DNA of 64,000 bases from Nonomuraea endophytica (GTDB lineage Bacteria; Actinomycetota; Actinomycetes; Streptosporangiales; Streptosporangiaceae). The translations under genes and the position numbers were made by a program. Below the pieces are notes generated by a model. That model did no database searches, was not told the DNA's origin, and saw nothing but the letters and a program-made list of their open reading frames with translations. This document shows positions 42,737 to 50,266 of the stretch, piece by piece (position 1 is the stretch's first letter; every line of letters starts with the position of its first letter). The stretch covers positions 85,111-149,110 of the forward strand of contig NZ_JACHIN010000012.1 of assembly GCF_014203235.1 (NCBI RefSeq), in the 5' to 3' direction.

Positions 42737-45037
42737 TCATCGTCTGGGCGGCTTGCGGTAGGTGATCGGCTTCTTCTCCTTCCCCGGGTACGCGATGATC
42801 AGCAGGCGCTGGCCCTCCTGGTCGTCCTTCGCCTTGAACCAGTCGTAGTGCACGCGGATCCGGTAGTGACCAGCGCGGCCGTTGAGCGACAGGTCGGGGA
42901 ACTCGGTACCGCTCAGATCGTCCCTGAGCACGATGTCACCGGTGGGGCTCTCGTAGCCGACCTCGGCGACGTGGTCCCAGCCCTTGGTCTCCACGGGCGG
43001 GCGGCGGGTGTAGGTCTCCACGGTCACGCAGATGTCGAAGTCGGGGTCCGTCAGGACCATCAGGCTGCCGGGGAGGGAGGCCACCAGGCCGTCGTCCTGG
43101 GCCTCGTCCAGCAGGTCGGCCGGGTCCTGGTCGTCTCCGGTCGGCTCGTAGGTCTCGACGACCCCGTAGTCGGTCATCTGGGGTTCTTTCACGCGGGTCG
43201 CGTGGGCCGGTTTGATCAGCGGGCGATGGCGCGGGGTGGCGTCGCACATGCGCTGCGCCGCGGCCTCCCACTCCTGGAACTCCCGGTCCTGCTCGGCGGC
43301 GGCTGCCTTGACGACGACCTTCGCACTGGGGCAGATCTCCGCGAGCGGGTAGGCGAGGTGATCGCGCTGCAGCCCGTCCACGGCCTTGAGCCGGGCGACC
43401 TCCTGGGGATCGTTGCGGGTGTAGATGTCGCACAACCGGCGGGCGTAGGTGAGGACCCCGGCGTCGGAGGCGGCGGGGCCGAACTTGATCAGGCTCCCCT
43501 GCCGGAGGGAGCACACGATGCGCTGGTCGCGGGTGAGTTCCGGCCCTTCGGGCAGGATCCTCCCGCCCGGGTACGGGTTGCATTCCTCGGCCGTGGTGAC
43601 CGGGCCGCGCGCCTGGTCGGCGGCGGGCACGAAGCCGAGCGCGACCACCGCGGCGAGCCCGGCCAGCAGCACGTGACGGCGGGCGCGCGGAGCGGGCGCG
43701 AGCGGGTACAGCGACCGCAGGATCAGCGCGGAGCAGAGCAGGGCAGCGCTGTAGAACAACGGCGAGATGCCGAAGAAGATCTCCTTGCCCGGCCCCGGGG
43801 CGAACATCCCCTCCGGGTAGATCTGCGTGCCTTCGTAGCGGAACTCTTCCGACGCCGGCGTCATGCTGGTGAGCGCGCTGACGAGCCCCACGGCCGCGGC
43901 GGCGGCGAGCAACACCGACGTCACCTGTACGGCACGGCGGGTCCGGCGCAGGACCGCGAAAAGGATCAGCAGAGCGGGACCGCCCACGCCGACGAAGACG
44001 TCCAGGCCGAGCCAGGTCACTGCGTGCCCGCTGTCCTGGCGGATGAACTGCTCGATCGCGCCTCTGGGGCCGATCCAGTGGTACCTGCCCTGCGCGAGGT
44101 TGACGGCGGCGGGGACCAGCGGAAGCACGATCGCCACGACGGCCAGCGGCCACAGCCTGGCCGCCGACCGCTCCGGCGCCGGAGAAGGGCCCCGAGGCAA
44201 GGGGCCGGCCAGCTCGTGGGCGGTCCTGGCCTCCCACACCAGCCCCAGGACGCCCACGGCGGAGAGCAGCGAATAGATCACCATGATGAACGGGATTTCG
44301 TATCCGAAGTACCCGAAGGACACCGACCCGGCGGGCTGGAGAACGGACACCACCTGCGCGACGACCCCGACCCGTACGGTCGCCGCACTCCAGCGGGGGT
44401 CCCTGCCCTGGGCGATCAGGATCGACACCGCCCACGCCGGCCAGAGGTAGCCGGACATGCCGCCGAGGTTGAGGAACTGCGTGACGTACTCCAGGAAGAG
44501 AGCCTGCGCGATGCTCTGACCGATGCCGAGCACGCCGACGATGACCCCGGTGACCAGCGAGAACAGCCGCAGCCCGAGAGAAGCCGTGTCACGCAGCACC
44601 AGGAAGAACAGCCACGTGACGGCCAGCTGCAGGAGGCCGGAGACGATCGCCGACGCGTACCAGACCCAGTAGACCTCCCAGGTGACGATCAGCGGGACAC
44701 TGGCGATGTCGACCAGGCTGATGCCGACGCTGAGGTAGAGGGCCAGCCGCAGCAGGCCGACCTTCCTGCCCCGCGCCGTCAGCTCGCCGCGGGCCCGTCC
44801 GCGCAGCACCTGCCACAGGGCCCACGCCTGGAGTACCCCGATGAGACCCAGGGCGAGCGTCAGCCCCCACGGAATGCCGGACTCGAAGAGCTCGTCGGTG
44901 AACGTGTCGCGGGTGACGACTTTCCACAGGAGAACGTTGCCCGGATCGGCCAGCGTGAAGGCGCACAGCACCACGACCAGGGCGAGAAAGCCGAGCGCGA
45001 GCAGGGCCGCGATCATGCCGAACCGGTAGCGACGCAT
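42737..45037 (-). CDS. Large multi-helix membrane protein with extracytoplasmic tail, unknown family
   Basis: The product is 766 residues. The first 430 contain about ten membrane helices. From about 440 on, a soluble region carries several Cys (EECNPYPGG, RLCDIYTRN, EICPSAKVV) and an Ig-like C-terminal part (HYRIRVHYDWFKAKDD). I do not recognise a named family. Among three possible ATGs I prefer 45037, because AAGGA lies 5 bases upstream. No obvious partner genes adjoin it. Confidence 0.65.
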   Translation of the reverse strand: MRRYRFGMIAALLALGFLALVVVLCAFTLADPGNVLLWKVVTRDTFTDELFESGIPWGLTLALGLIGVLQAWALWQVLRGRARGELTARGRKVGLLRLALYLSVGISLVDIASVPLIVTWEVYWVWYASAIVSGLLQLAVTWLFFLVLRDTASLGLRLFSLVTGVIVGVLGIGQSIAQALFLEYVTQFLNLGGMSGYLWPAWAVSILIAQGRDPRWSAATVRVGVVAQVVSVLQPAGSVSFGYFGYEIPFIMVIYSLLSAVGVLGLVWEARTAHELAGPLPRGPSPAPERSAARLWPLAVVAIVLPLVPAAVNLAQGRYHWIGPRGAIEQFIRQDSGHAVTWLGLDVFVGVGGPALLILFAVLRRTRRAVQVTSVLLAAAAAVGLVSALTSMTPASEEFRYEGTQIYPEGMFAPGPGKEIFFGISPLFYSAALLCSALILRSLYPLAPAPRARRHVLLAGLAAVVALGFVPAADQARGPVTTAEECNPYPGGRILPEGPELTRDQRIVCSLRQGSLIKFGPAASDAGVLTYARRLCDIYTRNDPQEVARLKAVDGLQRDHLAYPLAEICPSAKVVVKAAAAEQDREFQEWEAAAQRMCDATPRHRPLIKPAHATRVKEPQMTDYGVVETYEPTGDDQDPADLLDEAQDDGLVASLPGSLMVLTDPDFDICVTVETYTRRPPVETKGWDHVAEVGYESPTGDIVLRDDLSGTEFPDLSLNGRAGHYRIRVHYDWFKAKDDQEGQRLLIIAYPGKEKKPITYRKPPRR

Positions 45038-45106
45038 GGCCATCCTTGGGGGGCGCATCAGTAAAAGCGCCCCAACCTATCCAGCGGCCATGAAGCGATC
45101 AAGGCG

Positions 45107-45490
45107 TCAGCCGACGCCCACGGTCTGCCGCTCGGGCTCGATGACGCCGACGACGCGCTCTTCCTCCCTGGGGTACGGCTGGCCGATGTACTTCATCGAG
45201 ATCCGGTCGATGATCTCCCAGGCGGCGTCGCCGTCGAGCCATTCGACGACCCGGCCGCGCACGATGACCGGCTGGAACGGGTTGTCGATGGGCGCCATGG
45301 ACAGCGCCACCCGAGGGTCGCGGTGCAGGTTGCGGGCCTTGCGGGAGTTCGGGCCGGTGAGGAAGACGATCCGGTCGCCGTGGGTGGCGACCCAGAGCGG
45401 GACGGTGTGCGGCGAGCCGTCCGGCAGGACGGTGGCCAGGTGGGCGACGGAGGTGCTGTCGAAGGCGCGGCGTACGTCGGGGTTCAGCAT
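45107..45490 (-). CDS. PPOX-class (F420/FMN-dependent) small oxidoreductase
   Basis: The 127-residue split-barrel protein has SVAHLATVLPDGSPHTVPLW and FLTGPNSRKARNLHRDPR, the pattern of the PPOX F420-dependent family common in actinobacteria. AGGAG stands 7 bases before the ATG. It is divergent from an HxlR regulator, with a palindromic operator between, so it is probably the regulator's target. Confidence 0.9.
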   Translation of the reverse strand: MLNPDVRRAFDSTSVAHLATVLPDGSPHTVPLWVATHGDRIVFLTGPNSRKARNLHRDPRVALSMAPIDNPFQPVIVRGRVVEWLDGDAAWEIIDRISMKYIGQPYPREEERVVGVIEPERQTVGVG

Positions 45491-45512
45491 CTTCTGCTCC
45501 TGTCAGCGATTT

Positions 45513-45567
45513 GGGTTCCCTCAAGAGACTCTATGACCATAACAGCTAGAGTTCCTTTAGGGAACTC
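45513..45567. promoter_or_regulatory. HxlR operator region
   Basis: GAGTTCC-TTTAG-GGAACTC (45549-45567) is a perfect dyad 19 bases before the HxlR start. A related half-site GGGTTCCC lies at 45513-45520 nearer the PPOX gene. Confidence 0.75.
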
Positions 45568-45586
45568 AAATCGGTAGACTGATGTC

Positions 45587-46039
45587 ATGCAACGCACCAA
45601 GTTCGGGGACATGGCCTGCTCCATCGCGCGTACCCTCGACGTGATCGGAGAGCCGTGGTCGCCGCTGATCCTGCGCGACGTCTGGGCGGGCTTCACCCGG
45701 TTCGAGCAGCTCCAGGCTGACCTCGGCATCTCGCGCAAGGTGCTGACCGAGCGGCTCAACCACCTGGTCGACCACGGCGTCCTCGAACGCCGCCCCTACG
45801 ACCAGCGGCCGCGCCACGAATACCACCTGACGGCCAAGGGGATCGAGCTGGTCGACGTGCTCATGGTCATGGCCGGGTGGGGAGACAGGTGGCTGGCGGG
45901 CGAGGCCGGGCCGCCGGTGCTCTACCGTCACCACGCCTGCGGCGAGATCAGCCGGGTCGACCTGCGCTGCGCCCACTGCGGCGAGCCGATGCACGCCGGC
46001 GACGTGGACCTTCTCCCCGGGCCGGGCGCGGACCGATGA
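45587..46039 (+). CDS. HxlR-family transcriptional regulator
   Basis: The 150-residue product has the HxlR winged helix (CSIARTLDVIGEPWSPLILR; GISRKVLTERLNHLVDHGVL). A C-terminal extension carries C-x7-C-x2-C (HHACGEI, RCAHCGEPM), suggesting a small zinc ribbon not present in basic HxlR proteins. It probably represses itself and the divergent PPOX gene. A VOC protein follows 54 bases later. Confidence 0.9.
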   Translation: MQRTKFGDMACSIARTLDVIGEPWSPLILRDVWAGFTRFEQLQADLGISRKVLTERLNHLVDHGVLERRPYDQRPRHEYHLTAKGIELVDVLMVMAGWGDRWLAGEAGPPVLYRHHACGEISRVDLRCAHCGEPMHAGDVDLLPGPGADR

Positions 46040-46093
46040 GTCTTGCCCTCGGGACGGGTCTCACTGTCGAGACGATCGGAAGGAGCGGGTCAG

Positions 46094-46438
46094 GTGGACC
46101 TCTACAGCGTCGTGTGCGCGAGTGACCTGGAAGTGTCGCGCAAGTGGTTCGAGGCGTTCTTCGGGCGGCCGGCGGACGAGATCATCGGGGCTGAGCTGCT
46201 GTGGCAGGTCGGGGAGAACGCCTGGGTCGTCCTCGACGACCGGCAGGTGCGGGCCGCGCGGGTGGGCGGCACCATGATCACGTTCGGGGTGACCGACCTG
46301 GACGACATCCTGGCCCGGCTGGCCGCCCACGGCATCGAGCACGATCCCGTGGAGACCTACAGCAACGGGGTCCGGCACGTGGACGTCCTCGACCCCGACG
46401 GCAACAGCCTGTCCCTCGCGCAGGCCCCCGCCGAGTGA
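46094..46438 (+). CDS. VOC/glyoxalase-like protein
   Basis: The 114-residue product has the paired beta-alpha-beta VOC fold (LYSVVCASDLEVSRKWFEAF; HVDVLDPDGNSLSLAQ). The GTG at 46094 has AAGGAG 8 bases upstream; a longer ATG start is rejected. Such proteins bind metals or antibiotics. It sits just after HxlR and may be co-expressed. Confidence 0.85.
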   Translation: MDLYSVVCASDLEVSRKWFEAFFGRPADEIIGAELLWQVGENAWVVLDDRQVRAARVGGTMITFGVTDLDDILARLAAHGIEHDPVETYSNGVRHVDVLDPDGNSLSLAQAPAE

Positions 46439-46441
46439 ACG

Positions 46442-46469
46442 GCCCCCGGCCTCATCGGAGGCCGGGGGC
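46442..46469. terminator. Bidirectional hairpin terminator
   Basis: GCCCCCGGCCTC (46442-46453) pairs perfectly with GAGGCCGGGGGC (46458-46469) over loop ATCG, between two convergent genes. Confidence 0.92.
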
Positions 46470-46482
46470 GTCACGTGTGCGG

Positions 46483-48828
46483 CTATTCGCGGCCGCCGAT
46501 CGCCTCGGCCGGGTGCTCCCTGAGGGCCAGCCGGGCCGGGATCGCGGTGGCGGCCAGGGCCAGCGCCGCCACCCCGGCGATCACGCCCAGGTAGCCCAGC
46601 GGCGGCACCGACGGCATCAGCGAGCCGGTCATGCCCAGGCTGGCGGCGGACAGCGTGATCGCCGAGATCAGCGTGCCCAGCACCACCGAGACCAGCACGG
46701 CGCCGGCCGTCTCCTGGCGAAGCATGCCGAGCACCTGCCGCCGCGTGGTCCCGACCAGGCGCAGGAGCGCCATCTCACGGGAGCGGGCCGAGGTGGACAT
46801 GGCCAGCGTGTTCACGACCGCGATGGCGCAGAAGGCGATGATCAGGCCCATGGCCACGTAGTTGACGGCCGCGCCGCCGGAGGAGGAGTTTCCGGCGGGG
46901 GACAGGAGGGGGCCCGCCTCGGACAGCGCTGCCCGGTCGCCGCCCGCGACCAGGAGGGTGCCGCGCGGGTCGTCCACGTGCTTGGAGACCAGCGCGTGCG
47001 GCAGCGTCAGCTCGCCGAAGCCCATGCCGCGCGTGTAGACGGCGGCGACGGTCAGCTCGGCCGGGGTGCCGTCGCCGAGCGTGAGCGCCAGCCGGTCGCC
47101 GACCGCGACGCCGAACCAGCCGGCTGCCTTGGTGCTGAGCGCCACCGACTTCTCGCCGAAGCTCGCCATCGAGCCGGCGACCACGCCGAGGTCCATGGTC
47201 TGGTCGAGGCCTCGCGGGGTGACGGCCTGCGCGCCGTACCGCTCAAGGTCGACTCTGACGGAGGTGCGCAGCACCTCGGTGACGGCGCGCACGCCGGGCA
47301 CCTCGCGGGCGGCGGTGGCGGAGGCGCCGGGGCCGAGCACCGTCTCGGCCTTGACCCCCGCGACGGCCTGGTCGTGGGCGGCGGCGCCCAGCGTGGTCTG
47401 GACGAACAGGATGGTGCAGGTCATGGCGATCATCAGGCTGAGCGGCGTGATCACCGAGGACATGCGCTTGGTGCCGGCGCGCAGGTTGCGGGCGGCCAGG
47501 TAGCCGCCGGCGCCGGGGCCGCGCAGGGGCAGCGCGGTGACGGCGCGGGCGATGAGCGGGGCCAGCAGGGAGACGGCCAGCGTCCAGGCGAGCGCGGTGA
47601 GCATGGTGACGGGGCCGGCCGCGGCCTCGGTGTCCAGGGTGGTCAGCAGGATCGTCAGCACGACGCTGCCCGCCAGCACGACCAGCCCGGCGATCAGGCG
47701 GCCCACCGGCAGTCCCGGCTTCTCCAGCGCCGCCTCACCCAGCGCCTCGACCGGCCGGATCTTGGAGGTACGGCGGGCCGAGACGCGAGCCGCCGCCCAC
47801 GCCGCCGCGACGGTGGCCAGCAGAGCCGCCGCCATCGGGAACGGGCTGAGGACCAGGTGCAGATTGTCCGGCATCGCGCCCAGGGCCACGAACCGCCCGC
47901 GCAGCCAGAACCCGAGCATGATCCCGGCCCCCGCCCCGAGCACCCCGGCCATGGCGCTGACGGCGAGCGCCTCGCCGCCGAGCATCCGGCGGATCTGCCG
48001 GGGGGTGGCCGCGACGGCCCGCAGCAGGGCGAGTTCGCGCTGGCGCTGCTGGATGGAGAGCGCGAACGTGCCGACCACGACCAGGATCGCCACCAGCAGC
48101 GAGGTGCCGCCCATCGCGCCGCCCATGCTGATCAGCTTGATGCGGGCGTTGTCGCCGTCGCGGAACTCCACCGCGCCGCGCTCGTCGCCCGTGTAGGCGA
48201 TCGCGCCCTTGACCGTGACCGGGACCTGAGGGAAGACCCCGATCGCGCTGACCAGGCCGGGCCGCCCGGCCAGCCGGCGGGCCTCGGCGGTGCTGAAGAA
48301 GACGGTCCGCTGACTGGGCAGGGCCTGGTGGGTGACGCCGACGACGCGGTAGGTCCGGCCGGAGGCGGTGAAGGACTCGCCGCGGAAGCTCGCGTCCACG
48401 ACGACCTCGCCCGCCTTCTCCGGCGCGCGGCCGCTCTTCAGCGTGAACGGCGTGAGCGCCGCCGACTCCCAGCCATGGCCGAGCGCGTCCCCGGCAGGGA
48501 AGGTGACCTCGGTGACGACCTTCTCCACGCCGGGCGCGGCGGCCAGGCCGGCGGCCAGGTTCTCGGGGATCCAGCGCAGCTCCGACAGCGCCTTGGCCTT
48601 GACCTTGGTCTCGCCCTCGCCCTTGTCGACGACGCGGCGCTCGAACTGGTCACCGGCCACGATGACCGGCGCCCCCGCGTAGCGCTCCGGGGCCAGCGCG
48701 CCGCGCAGGCCCGTCTCCAGCAGCATGCCGCACGCCGTCACCAGGGCGGCGGCGCAGAACAGGGCGACGAACGCGCCCGCGAACCCGGCCTTGCGGTGCC
48801 GGAGGGTCTTCCACGCCAGCGAGATCAT
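46483..48828 (-). CDS. FtsX/MacB-type ABC transporter permease
   Basis: The 781-residue product has an N-terminal helix (AGAFVALFCAAALVTACGML), a large outside domain, and two blocks of helices with FtsX signatures (QQRQRELALLRAVAATPRQI; SARSREMALLRLVGTTRRQV). This duplicated FtsX layout is typical of exporters for lipids, peptides or antibiotics. The ATG overlaps the ATPase stop (ATGA). Its promoter is that of the ATPase and is shared with the hydrolase at 34589. Confidence 0.9.
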   Translation of the reverse strand: MISLAWKTLRHRKAGFAGAFVALFCAAALVTACGMLLETGLRGALAPERYAGAPVIVAGDQFERRVVDKGEGETKVKAKALSELRWIPENLAAGLAAAPGVEKVVTEVTFPAGDALGHGWESAALTPFTLKSGRAPEKAGEVVVDASFRGESFTASGRTYRVVGVTHQALPSQRTVFFSTAEARRLAGRPGLVSAIGVFPQVPVTVKGAIAYTGDERGAVEFRDGDNARIKLISMGGAMGGTSLLVAILVVVGTFALSIQQRQRELALLRAVAATPRQIRRMLGGEALAVSAMAGVLGAGAGIMLGFWLRGRFVALGAMPDNLHLVLSPFPMAAALLATVAAAWAAARVSARRTSKIRPVEALGEAALEKPGLPVGRLIAGLVVLAGSVVLTILLTTLDTEAAAGPVTMLTALAWTLAVSLLAPLIARAVTALPLRGPGAGGYLAARNLRAGTKRMSSVITPLSLMIAMTCTILFVQTTLGAAAHDQAVAGVKAETVLGPGASATAAREVPGVRAVTEVLRTSVRVDLERYGAQAVTPRGLDQTMDLGVVAGSMASFGEKSVALSTKAAGWFGVAVGDRLALTLGDGTPAELTVAAVYTRGMGFGELTLPHALVSKHVDDPRGTLLVAGGDRAALSEAGPLLSPAGNSSSGGAAVNYVAMGLIIAFCAIAVVNTLAMSTSARSREMALLRLVGTTRRQVLGMLRQETAGAVLVSVVLGTLISAITLSAASLGMTGSLMPSVPPLGYLGVIAGVAALALAATAIPARLALREHPAEAIGGRE

Positions 48829-49559
48829 CGCTTCCACGCTCCCAGCCTGGTCATGCGCTCGGCCACCTTGTCGGCGGTGGGCGCGGTCATCGAGTCGGCG
48901 ATCCGGCCGTCGGCCAGGAACAGGACGGTGTCGGCGTAGGAGGCGGCGACCGGGTCGTGGGTGACCATCACCACGGTCTGGCCCAGGGCCGAGACCACCT
49001 CGCGCAGCAGCACCAGCACATCGCGGGCGGTCATCGTGTCCAGGGCGCCGGTCGGCTCGTCGCCGAAAACCACCTCGGGGCGCACCACCAGGGCGCGGGC
49101 GATGGCCACCCGCTGCTGCTGGCCGCCGGACAACTGGGCCGGCAGGTGACCGGTACGCCCGTCCAGGCCCACCCGGCGCACGATCTCGGCCAGCCACGCG
49201 GCGTCGGCCTTCTCACCGGACAGGCGCAGCGGCAACGTGATGTTCTCCAGCACGGTCAGCGAGGAGACCAGGTTGAACGCCTGGAAGACGAAGCCCACCC
49301 GGCCCCGGCGCAGCTCGGTCAGGGCGGTCTCGCTCATGCCGGCCAGTTCGGTGCCGCCGAGCCGTACCGAACCCGAGGACGGGACGTCCAGGCCCGCCGC
49401 GCAGTGCAGGAACGTGCTCTTGCCCGAGCCCGACGGGCCCATCACCGCGGTGAAGCTGCCGCGCGGGATGCCTGCCGACACCTCGCGCAGGGCAGCCACC
49501 GCGTTCTGCCCTTTGCCGTACACCTTGCTCACCGCGTCCAACCGCACCACTTCTGTCAT
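48825..49559 (-). CDS. ABC transporter ATP-binding protein, MacB/LolD type
   Basis: The 244-residue product has Walker A GPSGSGKS, the Q-loop FQAFNL, signature LSGGQQQRV and Walker B VVFGDEPTGALD. The sequence is typical of MacB/LolD-type ATPases paired with FtsX permeases. It is the first gene of the exporter operon, preceded by a 48-bp regulatory element. The response regulator at 49658 reads away from it. Confidence 0.94.
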   Translation of the reverse strand: MTEVVRLDAVSKVYGKGQNAVAALREVSAGIPRGSFTAVMGPSGSGKSTFLHCAAGLDVPSSGSVRLGGTELAGMSETALTELRRGRVGFVFQAFNLVSSLTVLENITLPLRLSGEKADAAWLAEIVRRVGLDGRTGHLPAQLSGGQQQRVAIARALVVRPEVVFGDEPTGALDTMTARDVLVLLREVVSALGQTVVMVTHDPVAASYADTVLFLADGRIADSMTAPTADKVAERMTRLGAWKR

Positions 49560-49591
49560 GCCTCCAAGCCTGCTGGCGGGCGTTCCCGCAG

Positions 49592-49639
49592 GACAGAGAC
49601 GTGCTCACCGGGCGACCATGACCTCGTCATAAAGCGGAC
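49592..49639 (-). promoter_or_regulatory. 48-bp shared promoter element (copy B)
   Basis: Read on the minus strand it contains ATGAC-GAG-GTCAT (49618-49630), a perfect dyad, and ends GTCTCTGTC. Spacing to the ATPase start codon is 32 bases, nearly the same as copy A at 34510. Confidence 0.72.
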
Positions 49640-49657
49640 ACTGATAGACATGACCCC

Positions 49658-50266
49658 GTGATTCGCGTACTTCTGGCCGAGGACCAGCACGTCATCAGGG
49701 GCGCCCTGGTCGCGTTGCTCGGGCTCGAGGATGACCTGGAGATCGTCGAGGCGGTCGAGTCGGGGGACGCCGCCGTCGCCGCCGCGCTCGTTCACCGGCC
49801 GGACGTGGCCGTGCTCGACATCGACATGCCCGGCGCCATCGACGGACTGGACGCCGCCGCCAAGATCTGCGAGAAGCTGCCTTCCTGCCGCACCCTCATG
49901 CTCACCGGGTACGGCAAGCCCGGCCACCTGCGCCGTGCCCTGGCCTCCCAGGTCGACGGGTTCCTGCTGAAGACGGCGCCGCCCGAGGAGCTGACCGCCG
50001 CCATCCGCACGGTGGCCGGAGGCGGGCGCGTCCTGGACCCCTCGCTGGCCGTGACCGCCTGGGACCTGGCCGACAACCCGCTCACCCAGCGCGAGGTCGA
50101 CGTGCTGCGCCTGGTCGCCGGTGGGGCGGAGGCCACCGAGGTGGCGTCCCGGCTACACCTGACCGCGGGCACCGTCCGCAACTACCTGACGGCGATCGTG
50201 GCCAAGCTCAACGCCCGCAACCGCACCGACGCCGTCCGCATCGCGAGCGAGTCCGGCTGGATCTGA
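49658..50266 (+). CDS. NarL/LuxR-family response regulator
   Basis: The 202-residue product has a receiver domain (VLLAEDQ, phospho-Asp in AVLDIDMPG, Lys in LLKTAPP) and a LuxR HTH (LTQREVDVLRLVAGG; EVASRLHLTAGTVRNYL). GTG at 49658. It is divergent from the ABC exporter and convergent with a histidine kinase that should be its partner. The dyad ATGAC-N3-GTCAT in the exporter promoter is a good candidate target. Confidence 0.93.
   Translation: MIRVLLAEDQHVIRGALVALLGLEDDLEIVEAVESGDAAVAAALVHRPDVAVLDIDMPGAIDGLDAAAKICEKLPSCRTLMLTGYGKPGHLRRALASQVDGFLLKTAPPEELTAAIRTVAGGGRVLDPSLAVTAWDLADNPLTQREVDVLRLVAGGAEATEVASRLHLTAGTVRNYLTAIVAKLNARNRTDAVRIASESGWI

Noticed and set aside
42689..45064. Long plus-strand frame opposite the 766-residue membrane protein
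   Set aside because: Low-complexity charged translation; the opposite strand has regular membrane helices and ribosome-site support.
46201..48939. Very long plus-strand frame opposite the FtsX permease
   Set aside because: Its translation is Arg/Gly/His-rich with no hydrophobic or domain pattern, while the minus strand encodes a clear permease. It is a GC-bias shadow.
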